Source: Enterobacter sp. Ag1 | GTDB lineage: Bacteria > Pseudomonadota > Gammaproteobacteria > Enterobacterales > Enterobacteriaceae | NCBI GenBank assembly: GCA_000277545.1 | Contig: AKXM01000013.1 | Coordinates: 1 to 64,000, forward strand | Reading direction: 5' to 3' | Length of the DNA stretch: 64,000 nucleotides | Part shown: piece by piece, positions 26,775-36,170 of the stretch | How the letters are laid out: each line of letters starts with the position of its first letter | Position numbering within the stretch: position 1 is the stretch's first letter | Position numbers and translations under genes: made by a program | The notes under the pieces: model-generated | What the model was told of the DNA's origin: nothing | Database searches by the model: none | Seen by the model: only the letters and a program-made list of their open reading frames with translations

Positions 26775-27759
26775 CTCAGGCACGCAACCGGTGGCAAAAT
26801 CCGCCTCGCTCAAAAAAGCCCTGTTCGGCGATTTGATGCAAACCGTCGGTATTTTGCCGATTCTGGTGCTCATCATTGCCGTCTTTGGCTTTGTCGCCCC
26901 TAACTTCTTCACCGAATCTAACCTGCTCAATATCGCTCGCCAGTCGTCCATTAACATCGTGCTGGCGGCAGGGATGACCTTCATCATTCTGACCGGCGGC
27001 ATCGACCTGTCCGTCGGATCTATCCTCGGCACCACCGCCGTCACGGCGATGGTGGTGTCGCTGATGCCTGGCTGGGAAGGCCTGTCGATTCCGGCGGCGC
27101 TGTTGATGGGCACCGGGCTGGGGCTGTTTAACGGCATGTTGGTCGCCTGGGCCGGGCTACCGCCGTTTATCGTCACGCTCGGCACCTATACCGCGCTGCG
27201 CGGCGCGGCGTATCTGCTGGCCGACGGCACGACGGTGATTAACTCCAACATCAATTTCGAGTGGATTGGCAACGCCTATCTTGGCCCGGTGCCGTGGCTG
27301 GTGGTTATCGCCCTGCTGGTGATTGCGGTGTGCTGGTTCATTCTGCGCCGCACCACGCTGGGCGTTCATATCTACGCGGTGGGTGGCAACATGCAGGCGG
27401 CACGCCTGACCGGCATCAAAGTGTGGATGGTGCTGCTGTTCGTGTACGGCATGAGCGGGCTGCTTTCCGGCCTGGGCGGCATCATGAGTGCGTCACGGCT
27501 CTACAGCGCCAACGGTAACCTCGGCGTGGGCTACGAGCTGGACGCCATCGCCGCCGTTATCCTCGGCGGAACCAGCTTCGTGGGCGGGATTGGCACCATC
27601 ACCGGCACGCTGGTGGGGGCGCTGATTATCGCCACGCTCAACAACGGCATGACGCTGATGGGCGTCTCCTATTTCTGGCAATTGGTGATCAAAGGGGCGG
27701 TGATCATCATAGCGGTGCTGATCGACAAATACCGTACCCGTCACAATCAAAGTGCATAA
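26767..27759 (+). CDS. Sugar ABC transporter permease (RbsC/AraH family)
   Basis: Membrane permease of a monosaccharide importer, 330 residues, about ten hydrophobic segments, with the family motifs [20 protein letters not shown] and [10 protein letters not shown]. The frame is full length and undamaged. It is the downstream partner of the lost ATPase at 26619-26774 and is followed 35 bp later by its binding protein. To work it would need to borrow an ATPase, perhaps AlsA; this is inference. Substrate is probably a pentose or hexose linked to the D-lyxose isomerase downstream. Confidence 0.9.
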   Translation: MTNSGTQPVAKSASLKKALFGDLMQTVGILPILVLIIAVFGFVAPNFFTESNLLNIARQSSINIVLAAGMTFIILTGGIDLSVGSILGTTAVTAMVVSLMPGWEGLSIPAALLMGTGLGLFNGMLVAWAGLPPFIVTLGTYTALRGAAYLLADGTTVINSNINFEWIGNAYLGPVPWLVVIALLVIAVCWFILRRTTLGVHIYAVGGNMQAARLTGIKVWMVLLFVYGMSGLLSGLGGIMSASRLYSANGNLGVGYELDAIAAVILGGTSFVGGIGTITGTLVGALIIATLNNGMTLMGVSYFWQLVIKGAVIIIAVLIDKYRTRHNQSA

Positions 27760-27794
27760 CAACAAAACCCTACCCTACGAGTGAGGAAAACAGC

Positions 27795-28739
27795 ATGCGT
27801 TTGAAACCTATAGTTACTGCGTTACTGGCTGGTGCAATGATCGCAGGCGCACCGTTTGCCCAGGCGAAAGAGTTAAAGTCGATCGGCGTGACGGTGGGCG
27901 ACCTCGCCAACCCGTTCTTCGTGCAGATCACCAAAGGTGCCGAGCTGGAAGCCCGCAAGCTCGCCGGTGATAACGTGAAAGTGACGCTGGTCTCCAGCGG
28001 CTACGATCTCGGCCAGCAGGTGGCGCAGATCGATAACTTCATTGCCGCGAAGGTGGACATGATCATTCTTAACGCCGCGGATTCCAAAGGGATCGGCCCG
28101 GCGGTAAAACGCGCGAAAGACGCCGGGATCGTCGTTGTGGCGGTGGACGTTGCGGCAGACGGCGCCGATGCCACGATCACTTCCGATAACACCCAGGCCG
28201 GGCAAATGGCCTGTAAATACATTTCGGATCGCCTGAAAGACAAAGGCAATGTGGTGATCATTAACGGGCCGCCGGTTTCCGCCGTGCAGAACCGCGTTGA
28301 GGGCTGCGAAACCGAATTCAAAAAACACCCGGACATTAAGATCCTTTCGTCTAACCAGAATGCTAAGGGCAGCCGCGAAGGTGGCTTGGAAGTGATGACC
28401 TCGCTGCTGGCGGCAAATCCGAAGATCGACGGCGTGTTTGCGATCAACGATCCGACGGCGATCGGGGCCGATCTGGCGGCAAAACAAGCTCAACGTAACG
28501 AGTTCTTCATTGTCGGCGTGGACGGCAGCCCGGACGGTGAAGAAGCCCTGAAGCGCGGCGGCAGCTCGCTGTTTGTGGCGACCCCTGCTCAGGATCCGCA
28601 GGTGATGGCGGCGAAAGCGGTTGAGATTGGCTATGACATTTTGCAGGGTAAACCCGCGCCGAAAGGCCCGGTGCTGATCCCGGTGACGATGATCGATAAG
28701 AGCAATATCGGCAGCTACAAAGGGTGGACGGTGAAGTAA
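27795..28739 (+). CDS. Sugar ABC transporter substrate-binding protein (RbsB-like)
   Basis: Periplasmic receptor, 314 residues: Sec signal peptide cut after APFAQA (about residue 24), then the type I sugar-binding fold with GVTVGDLANPFFVQITKGAE, AVDVAADGADATITSDN and FAINDPTAIGADLA. Full length. Gene order ATPase (remnant), permease, receptor, isomerase suggests transport of the isomerase substrate. Exact sugar not determined. Confidence 0.9.
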   Translation: MRLKPIVTALLAGAMIAGAPFAQAKELKSIGVTVGDLANPFFVQITKGAELEARKLAGDNVKVTLVSSGYDLGQQVAQIDNFIAAKVDMIILNAADSKGIGPAVKRAKDAGIVVVAVDVAADGADATITSDNTQAGQMACKYISDRLKDKGNVVIINGPPVSAVQNRVEGCETEFKKHPDIKILSSNQNAKGSREGGLEVMTSLLAANPKIDGVFAINDPTAIGADLAAKQAQRNEFFIVGVDGSPDGEEALKRGGSSLFVATPAQDPQVMAAKAVEIGYDILQGKPAPKGPVLIPVTMIDKSNIGSYKGWTVK

Positions 28740-28743
28740 TTTG

Positions 28744-28893
28744 CCCCTCACCCCGGCCCTCTCCCCAAAGGGGAGAGGGCGAAAATCGTTAGTCCTCTCT
28801 CCCTTCCAGGCTTAGGGTGAGAATTTATCCTCTCCGGTCGAGTCAGAACGCCGCCAGTCCCCTCTCCCTCCAGGAAGAGGGTTAGGGTGAGGG
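28744..28893. repeat. Pair of intergenic palindromic repeats
   Basis: Unit 28744-28779 (CCCCTCACCCCGGCCCTCTC and mirror) and unit 28859-28893 ending GGGTTAGGGTGAGGG, with a degenerate copy between (about 28795-28822). They fill the gap between the binding-protein gene and the lyxose isomerase gene. Confidence 0.85.
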
Positions 28894-28914
28894 TCCACAT
28901 CAAAGGAAGGCCAG

Positions 28915-29598
28915 ATGAAACGCTCCGAGGTCAATCAGTACCTGAATGAAACCCGGCAGTTTTTTGCCCGCCACGGGGTGCAACTGCCCCCGTTCGCCAG
29001 CTTCTCGCCGCAAAAATGGCTGCAGGTTAACCCCCGCAGCTGGCAGGAGGTATTCGATCTGAAACTCGGGTGGGACATCACCGACTTCGGCGGCGGCGAC
29101 TTCCTGACCATGGGCCTGACGCTGTTTACCCTGCGCAATGGCTCGCCGGAAGGCGCGCCCTACGCCAAATCCTACGCAGAGAAAGTCATGCACGTGCGTG
29201 ATAACCAGATGACGCCGATGCATTTTCACTGGAGCAAACAGGAGGACATCATCAACCGCGGCGGCGGGAACTTGATTGTCGAACTGTGGCAGTCAGATCC
29301 CTTCGAACAGCCTGACGAAACAGACATCACGGTGGTGATTGACGGCTGCCGCCAGACGCACGCGGCGGGCAGCCAGCTGCGCTTATCGCCCGGAGAAAGC
29401 ATCAGCCTGGTGCCGGAGATGTACCACAGCTTTTGGGGTGAGCCGGGCTACGGCGACGTGCTGGTCGGCGAAGTGTCGATGGTCAACGATGACGACCACG
29501 ACAATCGCTTTTTAAAACCGCTTGAGCGCTTCAGCACCCTTACCGAAGATACCTCCCCGGACCTGCTTTTGTGCCATGAGTACCGGCAGTTTATCTAG
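28915..29598 (+). CDS. D-lyxose ketol-isomerase
   Basis: Cupin-fold metal isomerase converting D-lyxose to D-xylulose (and D-mannose to D-fructose). 227 residues, the length of the characterised enzyme of E. coli O157. Metal ligands visible in one cupin: His103, His105, Glu110 and His171 (MHFHWSKQED ... MYHSFWGE). Ribosome site AAGGAAGG before the ATG. Placed after a sugar permease and receptor, it likely feeds an imported pentose into the pentose phosphate pathway. No xylulokinase is adjacent. Confidence 0.88.
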   Translation: MKRSEVNQYLNETRQFFARHGVQLPPFASFSPQKWLQVNPRSWQEVFDLKLGWDITDFGGGDFLTMGLTLFTLRNGSPEGAPYAKSYAEKVMHVRDNQMTPMHFHWSKQEDIINRGGGNLIVELWQSDPFEQPDETDITVVIDGCRQTHAAGSQLRLSPGESISLVPEMYHSFWGEPGYGDVLVGEVSMVNDDDHDNRFLKPLERFSTLTEDTSPDLLLCHEYRQFI

Positions 29599-30704
29599 CC
29601 GGAAAGCTTTGCGGCCGCCACGGCGGAATCTGCCACGGCCGCTTTGCCTCTGGCAAGCATCAGGCGTTCATATTCAGCTAAACCGGACAGGCCCTTGCCG
29701 TGAAGCGCGGTGGCAAGATCGGCAGCATCTCTCAACGCAGTATTAGCCCCTATGCCGCCGGCCGGACTCATGGCGTGGACGGCATCGCCCAGCAGGGTGA
29801 CGTTTCCGGGCTGCCAGACAATATTCGAATTGCCGTAGCGGACCGGCAGCGGCGCAATATGTTCTGGCAAAGTCCGTTGTATAAGCTTTTGCAGCATCGG
29901 GGGAAGAGACAAGCTGTCGAAGGGAACAGCTAACCGTGAACCGGGGCCGATCAGCGCCCAGTAAAGATAATCTTCGGTCTGCGTGAGACTGCCGTTAAAA
30001 CCCGCCTTTGCCGCGAGCGCTGTAAAATCCTGCCGAAAGCGCATTTCATCAATAATGGCGCTGAATCCGTCGCAAAACAGCACGTTAGTGCCTTCATACA
30101 ACGCCTTCTCCACCGTTAAAGCGCTTTTGCCATACAGGCAGAGATAGCCCGAATCCGCCGGCACGGCATCAGGGGCAAGCTGTGCCCTGACCCGTGAATT
30201 GATGCCATCCGCGCCGACCAGAAGCTGGCAGCTTGCGTCAGCCGTATGAGCAAACCTTAGCCCTACCCGGCCTTCACTTTCCTGATGGTAACCCTCTAAG
30301 GCGTGGCCGTAGCGCAGAGCCCCCTCGAGGCCACACATCAGGATTTCCCGCAGGGTCTGGCGATGAATGCTTAAATCTGGGGCAAGATCGGCGTTTTGTT
30401 CAGCCCGATGCCAGCCTTCAGGCTGACGGCCATTAGCCTGTTGTCCGGTTCTATCCAAAAAACGCCCTTCCGTACTGGCTACCGAGGCCGTTTGTCGAAA
30501 GAGTTGATAAAGCGCAGGAGGCAACACCCTGGCAAGTGCCTGCTGCCCTTGGGCGTCGATTCTAATCCGGTAGCCCTGGATACGGCTGTCGGGCGCCGGA
30601 TCTGCCTCGTAAACGGTGGCGCTGATTCCATGGCTTTTCAGGCCCTGAGCCAGCGCCAGCCCGCCCAGTCCCGCACCAATAATTGCAACGCCTGAAGTAC
30701 TCAT
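29595..30704 (-). CDS. FAD-dependent monooxygenase
   Basis: Flavoprotein of the p-hydroxybenzoate hydroxylase/TetX class, 369 residues. FAD-binding GAGLGGLALAQGL at residues 9-21, then YEAD; the second FAD motif LLGDAVHAMSPAGGIGAN is in the C-terminal third. Substrate unknown. The ATG at 30704 is used, with AGAGG upstream; the open frame extends to 30944 but that part overlaps the divergent regulator. Its stop overlaps the end of the lyxose isomerase gene by 4 bp. Divergent from an AraC-type regulator 99 bp away, probably its activator or repressor. Confidence 0.88.
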   Translation of the reverse strand: MSTSGVAIIGAGLGGLALAQGLKSHGISATVYEADPAPDSRIQGYRIRIDAQGQQALARVLPPALYQLFRQTASVASTEGRFLDRTGQQANGRQPEGWHRAEQNADLAPDLSIHRQTLREILMCGLEGALRYGHALEGYHQESEGRVGLRFAHTADASCQLLVGADGINSRVRAQLAPDAVPADSGYLCLYGKSALTVEKALYEGTNVLFCDGFSAIIDEMRFRQDFTALAAKAGFNGSLTQTEDYLYWALIGPGSRLAVPFDSLSLPPMLQKLIQRTLPEHIAPLPVRYGNSNIVWQPGNVTLLGDAVHAMSPAGGIGANTALRDAADLATALHGKGLSGLAEYERLMLARGKAAVADSAVAAAKLSG

Positions 30705-30803
30705 GAGGTTTCCTCTGTGGTTTGTTCTGGTTCCACAAAAGAGTTGCACGGCTCGACCGCGCAAGGATAACGTTATACGGACGATAAATAGTGAAAACCG
30801 GCC

Positions 30804-31616
30804 ATGATAAAACATCCTCCTCAGCCACCAGCCCCCGATTACAGCGAATGGCTTAGCGGCCCGGCGCTGATTGCCCTTGAAGGCAGCGTCGCCCCTGAAA
30901 GTGAATATCTGCTCGGCACGCGGGAAGTGGCCTGGCACCAGCACCTGCGCGGCCAGGTTTTTTGCGTGGAGTCTGGTTTACTGCACGTTCACACCGCTGA
31001 CGGAGCCTGGTTTTTGCCTCCCCATCGCGCCAGCTGGCTGCCGCCGGGCGTAATCCACAAGGTCAGCATCAGCGGAGCCGTAAAAGGCTGGACGCTGCTG
31101 ATTACGCCTGAAAGCTGCTCGGGGTTGCCGGAAAAGCCCTGCGTGATTGCCGTTTCGGAGGTGCTTCACGCGCTCGCCCGTCGCGCCTGCGAATGGGATA
31201 AGCAGGCAAAACCCGAGCCGGAACATCAGCGTATGGCCGCCGTTATTTACGATGAGATTTGCCGCGCACCGCACGAGGCGCTGCATTTGCCAATGCCGAC
31301 AGATCATCGGCTGAAAAAAGTGGCTTCTGCACTGCTCGCTAACCCCGGCGATGAGCGAACTTTTGAAGCCTGGGCGGCATTCGGCGCGCTTTCGCCCCGC
31401 ACTCTGCGTCGCCTTTTTGTGGCAGAAACCGGCCTAAATTTTGCCCAATGGCGGAGGCAGGTCCGGCTGACCCACGGGCTGGATAAGCTGGCACAAGGCA
31501 TGTCGGTATCGGAGGTTTCAGAATTACTGGGCTACGCCTCTCCGGGCAATTTTATCCATATGTTCAAAAATGCCTTTGGCACTTCACCGGCCCGCTACTT
31601 TTCGACCGGGAACTAG
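30804..31616 (+). CDS. AraC-family transcriptional regulator
   Basis: 270 residues: N-terminal cupin sensor (about 20-115, LLHVHTADGAWFLPPHRASW) and a C-terminal double helix-turn-helix (about 165-265: LSPRTLRRLFVAETGLNFAQW, then SVSEVSELLGYASPGNFIHMFKNAFGTSPARYF). Similar in style to the NimR/YeaM subgroup that controls an adjacent export or detoxification gene. Divergent from the FAD monooxygenase, its likely target. Convergent with the response-regulator gene, stops 3 bp apart. Confidence 0.88.
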   Translation: MIKHPPQPPAPDYSEWLSGPALIALEGSVAPESEYLLGTREVAWHQHLRGQVFCVESGLLHVHTADGAWFLPPHRASWLPPGVIHKVSISGAVKGWTLLITPESCSGLPEKPCVIAVSEVLHALARRACEWDKQAKPEPEHQRMAAVIYDEICRAPHEALHLPMPTDHRLKKVASALLANPGDERTFEAWAAFGALSPRTLRRLFVAETGLNFAQWRRQVRLTHGLDKLAQGMSVSEVSELLGYASPGNFIHMFKNAFGTSPARYFSTGN

Positions 31617-31619
31617 ACG

Positions 31620-32354
31620 CTAAACCGCATTATTCTCTCCGTGAGTGATATCGGCGGCAAAAACGTAGCCCACGCCGCGGATGGTGCGAATCAGCGTGGG
31701 CTGGTGCGGGTTGACCTCAATTTTGCGCCGCAGCCGCATGATTAATACGTCGATAGTGCGGTCGAACACTTCCAGGCTTTCGCTGTGGGTGAGCTCGAGC
31801 AACTTTTCCCGCGACAGCACTTTCCTGGCGTTCTGCACCAGGGAAAGCAGCAGGCCATATTCGCCCTGAGTGAGATCAACCTGCTGTTGCTGAGCATTCA
31901 TCAACTGGCAGCGGTCGGTGTCCAGCCGCCAGCCGTTAAACTGCAGCCCGCTGGTTTTGGTCGGGCTGCTTTCTACGGCCAGCGCCCCGCTGCGCCTCAG
32001 CACCGCTTTGACTCGGGCCACTACCACGCGCCCATTGAACGGTTTGGCGATGTAGTCATCGGCGCCCATTTCCAGACCCACGACGACGTCGGACTCGCTG
32101 CCCATGCCGGTCAGCATCACCACCGGCAAAGCGGGACGCAGTTTCTGCACCTGCTGAAGTACCAGCAGGCCGTTGGTATCCGGCAGCATCATATCCAGCA
32201 AAATCAGCGCAACAGAAGGCTCTGCCGCCACAATCTGCAGCGCTTCATTACCGCTATGGCACACAAGCACGTCAAAGACATGTTCACTGAGCACGTCGCG
32301 CAGCACGTCGCAAATGGCCTTGTCGTCATCCACCACCAGGATTGCAGGTTTCAT
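31620..32354 (-). CDS. OmpR-family response regulator (orphan)
   Basis: Two-component response regulator, 244 residues. Receiver domain with acidic pair DDD at 9-11, phosphoacceptor Asp54 (LLDMMLPD), Thr82 and Lys104; C-terminal winged helix (about 140-238) with VDLTQGEYGLLLSLV and RTIRGVGYVFA. The ATG at 32354 with GGAG 7 bases upstream is used; the frame extends to 32456 without a ribosome site. No histidine kinase gene is next to it; a receiver-domain fragment on the same strand at 26384-26623 may come from a lost partner. Confidence 0.9.
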   Translation of the reverse strand: MKPAILVVDDDKAICDVLRDVLSEHVFDVLVCHSGNEALQIVAAEPSVALILLDMMLPDTNGLLVLQQVQKLRPALPVVMLTGMGSESDVVVGLEMGADDYIAKPFNGRVVVARVKAVLRRSGALAVESSPTKTSGLQFNGWRLDTDRCQLMNAQQQQVDLTQGEYGLLLSLVQNARKVLSREKLLELTHSESLEVFDRTIDVLIMRLRRKIEVNPHQPTLIRTIRGVGYVFAADITHGENNAV

Positions 32355-32476
32355 TATTTTCTCCGGAGGGGAGGAGGTTCTTTTTAGTGTGAGCGATTGT
32401 TGATTGCGCGCCGCAGAAAGAACACAGATCCATGTAGAATTTTCTATCACTGTCACAAATGGCCGTCAGTTCGACA

Positions 32477-32490
32477 CGTCATTTATGACG
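32477..32490. promoter_or_regulatory. Palindrome upstream of fdhF, possible FhlA site
   Basis: CGTCAT-TT-ATGACG, a perfect 6 bp palindrome, lies about 75 bp before the sigma-54 promoter, where the activator FhlA binds in E. coli. The neighbouring TTCGACA also fits the upstream activating region. Assignment to FhlA is by position and context. Confidence 0.5.
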
Positions 32491-32562
32491 AAATCCTGCT
32501 TCTCTCGTCAGTGCTCCCGTCGGATCCCCCAGAACCCTGCGTCATTACCCATGCATTCTATG

Positions 32563-32578
32563 TGGCATAGATAATGCA
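32563..32578 (+). promoter_or_regulatory. Sigma-54 promoter of fdhF
   Basis: TGGCATAGATAATGCA: GG at 32564-32565 and GC at 32576-32577 with exactly 10 bases between, the -24/-12 signature. It lies about 70 bp before the fdhF start. E. coli fdhF is transcribed by sigma-54 RNA polymerase with FhlA. Confidence 0.85.
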
Positions 32579-32648
32579 TTGAGTGGCTCAGCAAGGCGGT
32601 TTGCTTTTATCGCCGCACTTAAATGACAGCATTGACTGGAGCAACATG

Positions 32649-34796
32649 ATGAAAAAAGTCGTCACGGTTTGCCCCTATTGCGCCTCGGGTTGCAAGATAA
32701 ACCTGGTGGTGGATAACGGCAAAATCGTCAAGGCGGAAGGCGCACAGGGTACAACCAACCAGGGCGACCTGTGCCTGAAGGGGTATTACGGTTGGGATTT
32801 TATCACCGACACCAAAATCCTTACCCCGCGCTTGAAAACCCCGATGATTCGCCGCGAGCGCGGCGGCAAGCTGGAAGCCGTATCCTGGGACGAAGCGCTG
32901 GATTACGTCAGCTCACGCCTGAGCGAGATCAAAGCCAAGTATGGCCCGAACGCCATTCAAACCACCGGCTCTTCACGCGGAACAGGCAACGAAACCAACT
33001 ATGTAATGCAAAAATTTGCGCGCGCCGTTATTGGAACCAATAACGTCGATTGCTGCGCACGTGTCTGACACGGCCCATCGGTTGCAGGTCTGCACCAGTC
33101 GGTCGGTAATGGCGCGATGAGTAACTCTATCGTCGAGATTGAGGATACTGATTTAGTCTTTGTGTTCGGGTACAACCCGGCGGATTCACACCCTATCGTG
33201 GCTAATCGCGTGATTAAGGCGAAGCAGAAAGGGGCTCAGATTATCGTTGTCGATCCGCGCAAAATTGAAACCGCGCGCATTGCCGATATGCATTTAAGGT
33301 TACGCAACGGCTCAAACATCGCGCTGCTGAATGCGATTGGCCACGTCATTATTGAAGAGAATCTTTACGACCACGCTTTCGTCGCTTCTCGTACCGAGGG
33401 CTTCGAGGAGTATCGCAAAATTGTTGAAGGCTACACGCCGGAATCCGTAGAGGAAATCACGGGCGTCAGCGCCGGGGAAATCCGTGCGGCGGCGCGCATG
33501 TACGCCAAAGCCAAAACGGCCACCATCCTGTGGGGCATGGGCGTGACCCAGTTCTATCAGGGCGTGGAAACCGTGCGCTCACTCACCAGCCTGGCGCTGA
33601 TGACCGGCAACCTCGGCAAGCCTAACGTGGGCGTGAACCCGGTTCGCGGCCAGAACAACGTGCAGGGTGCCTGCGACATGGGCGCGCTGCCGGACATGTT
33701 CCCCGGCAACCAGTATGTTCGTGACGCGGAAACCCGCAGCAAATTTGCTGCAGCCTGGGGCGTTGACGCGCTGCCGGAAGCTAACGGCTACCGCATCAGC
33801 GAACTGCCTCACCGGGTTGAGCACGGGGAAGTTCGCGCGGCCTATATTATGGGGGAAGATCCGCTCCAGACCGACGCCGAGCTTTCCGCCGTGCGCAAAG
33901 CGTTTGCCGGGCTTGAGCTGGTGATTGTGCAGGACATCTTCATGACTAAAACCGCCGCCGAGGCCGACGTTATTTTACCGTCCACCTCATGGGGCGAGCA
34001 TGAAGGCGTCTTCACCGCCGCCGACCGCGGTTTCCAGCGCTTCTTTAAAGCGGTTGAGCCGAAGTGGGATCTCAAAACGGACTGGCAGATTATCAGTGAA
34101 ATCGCCACCCGCATGGGCTACCCGATGCACTACCGCAATACCCAGGAAATCTGGGACGAGCTGCGCCACCTGTGTCCGGACTTCTACGGGGCAACCTACG
34201 AGAAGATGGGCGAGCTGGGCTATATCCAGTGGCCTTGCCGGGACACATCTGACGCGGATCAGGGGACTTCTTACCTTTATGAAAGCAAGTTTGAGCGCCC
34301 TAACGGCCGGGGGCAGTTCTTCACCTGCGACTGGGCACCGCCTATCGATCGCGTCACCGACGAGTACCCGATGGTGCTTTCTACGGTGCGTGAAGTGGGC
34401 CACTACTCCTGCCGTTCAATGACCGGGAACTGTGCGGCACTGGCCGCGCTGGCCGATGAACCGGGTTATGCACAAATCCACGTCGAAGATGCCGCCCGGC
34501 TGGGCATTGAAGATGAGGCGCTGATTTGGGTGAATTCACGCAAAGGCCGGGTTATTACCCGGGCAGCGGTCAGCGAGCGTCCGAATAAAGGCGCGGTGTA
34601 CATGACCTATCAGTGGTGGATTGGTGCCTGTAATGAGCTGGTGACCGAGAATCTGAGCCCGATAACCAAAACGCCGGAGTACAAGTACTGCGCCGTGCGC
34701 GTCGAGCCGATCGTCGACCAGCAGGCCGCCGAGCAGTATGTGATTGATGAGTACAATAAGCTGAAGGCCCGGCTGCGCGAAAGCGCGATGGGGTAA
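32649..34796 (+). CDS. fdhF: Formate dehydrogenase H, selenocysteine-containing
   Basis: Catalytic subunit of the formate hydrogenlyase complex: oxidises formate to CO2, passing electrons to hydrogenase 3. 715 residues when the in-frame TGA at 33066-33068 is read as selenocysteine 140, the same position and length as in E. coli. The frame before (ending CCARV) and after (HGPSVAGLHQSVGNG) is one continuous frame. Fe-S cysteines are Cys8, Cys11, Cys15 and Cys42, and His141 follows Sec. The ATG at 32649 has GGAG 7 bases upstream; an ATG one codon earlier is also possible. Simple ORF calling would split this gene into 32583-33068 and 33117-34796. Confidence 0.97.
33066..33105 (+). promoter_or_regulatory. 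Bacterial SECIS element and Sec codon
   Basis: TGA at 33066-33068 is followed by ACACGGCCCATCGGTTGCAG and then GTCTGCACC..., almost base for base the E. coli fdhF SECIS hairpin, with the GGUCUGC apical region that SelB binds at 33086-33093. It lies within the coding sequence, directly after the UGA, as bacterial SECIS elements do. Confidence 0.93.
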
Positions 34797-34801
34797 AACA
34801 T

Positions 34802-34850
34802 CCCCTCACCCTAACCCTCTCCCCTTTGGGGAGAGGGCCGGGGTGAGGGG
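34802..34850. repeat. Intergenic palindromic repeat, best-preserved copy
   Basis: CCCCTCACCCTAACCCTCTC plus CCC, loop TTT, then the mirrored arm ending GGGGTGAGGGG. It fills the gap between the convergent stops of fdhF and gltP and can serve as a two-way terminator-like hairpin. Confidence 0.9.
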
Positions 34851-34856
34851 CTTTAC

Positions 34857-36170
34857 TTAACTGCTCGCCTTACTGTCAAACTTCCCAAAAAGCTCACGCT
34901 CATAGGCCTGGGCTTTTTTATGGTCGAATTTATGTTCCCACTTGGCGATAACCAGCACCGCCAGCGCGTTGCCGACCACGTTCAGCGCGGTACGCGCCAT
35001 ATCCAGAATACGGTCAACCCCGGCAATAAACGCCAGCCCTTCCAGCGGAATACCGACGCTGCCAAGCGTGGCCAGCAGCACCACGAAAGAGACGCCCGGC
35101 ACGCCGGCAATCCCCTTTGAGGTCACCATCAGCGTCAGCACCAGAATGATTTCCTGCCACAGCGACAGCTCAATGCCGTACAGCTGAGCGATAAAGATCG
35201 CCGCAATGCTCTGATAAAGCGTGGAACCGTCCAGGTTAAACGAGTAACCGGTCGGCACCACGAAGCTGGTGATCGACGCCGGAGCACCATAGGCTTCCAT
35301 CTTCTCGATGATGCGCGGCAGCACGCTCTCGGAGCTGGCGGTAGAGAACGCCAGAATCAGTTCGTCTTTCAGGATGCGCATCAGGATGGTGATTTTCAGC
35401 CCGCACAGGCGTGCCACCGCGCCCAGCACCACCAGCGCAAAGAAGGCAATCGCCACATACACCAGCACCACCAGCTTCAGCAGCGGCCAGAGCGAGGCAA
35501 AGCCAAAGTTCGCAACGGTCACGGAAATCAGCGCGAAAACACCCACCGGCGCATAGCGCATCACCATGTGCGTCACTTTGAACATGGTTTCAGAGATGGA
35601 GCGGAAGACGGTCACCAGCGGCTCGCGGTGAGTCGCGGGCAGCGACGACAGCCCCAGGCCAAACAGCACCGAGAAGAAGATGATCGGCAGCATCTCGCCC
35701 TTCGCCATTGATGCCACAATGTTGGTAGGCACGAGCGACAGAATAGTCCCCATCAGGCCATGAGCATGGCTTTGTACGTCCTGCGCCGTGTGCTGGTATT
35801 TCGAAATATCCACGGTAGCAAGCTGTGACATATCTATGCCGTGGCCCGGCTGGAAAACATTCGCGAGCGTAATGCCCAGAATGATGGCAACCGTCGTGAT
35901 CACTTCGAAATAAATGATGGTTTTAGCGCCGATGCGACCAAGCTGCTTGGCGTCGCCGACGCCCGCAATCCCGACCACCAGGGTGGAGATCACAATCGGC
36001 ACGACGATCATTTTGATCAGGTGGATAAAGATATCACCCGCCGGTGACAGCAGGTTAGCGACCAGCCATTCACGGCTATCACTTTGATAATGAAGAAAAC
36101 TTCCCAGGATAATGCCCAGCACCAGCGCCAGCAAGATTTGCCAGGCCAGGCTCATTTTAAAGTTTTTCAT
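34857..36170 (-). CDS. gltP: Glutamate/aspartate:proton symporter
   Basis: Inner-membrane DAACS-family carrier importing L-glutamate and L-aspartate with protons. 437 residues, about eight membrane helices plus re-entrant loops; the substrate region shows TASSESVLPRIIEKM (the serine-rich hairpin) and MVTSKGIAGVPG. Nearly colinear with E. coli GltP. Divergent from acs across a 426 bp gap; in E. coli the nrf operon lies between, absent here. Confidence 0.95.
   Translation of the reverse strand: MKNFKMSLAWQILLALVLGIILGSFLHYQSDSREWLVANLLSPAGDIFIHLIKMIVVPIVISTLVVGIAGVGDAKQLGRIGAKTIIYFEVITTVAIILGITLANVFQPGHGIDMSQLATVDISKYQHTAQDVQSHAHGLMGTILSLVPTNIVASMAKGEMLPIIFFSVLFGLGLSSLPATHREPLVTVFRSISETMFKVTHMVMRYAPVGVFALISVTVANFGFASLWPLLKLVVLVYVAIAFFALVVLGAVARLCGLKITILMRILKDELILAFSTASSESVLPRIIEKMEAYGAPASITSFVVPTGYSFNLDGSTLYQSIAAIFIAQLYGIELSLWQEIILVLTLMVTSKGIAGVPGVSFVVLLATLGSVGIPLEGLAFIAGVDRILDMARTALNVVGNALAVLVIAKWEHKFDHKKAQAYERELFGKFDSKASS

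Noticed and set aside
32583-34796. Two separate ORFs (32583-33068 and 33117-34796) as a frameshifted or broken formate dehydrogenase
   Set aside because: They are in the same frame, separated by one TGA at the known selenocysteine position followed by a SECIS hairpin; it is one intact gene.
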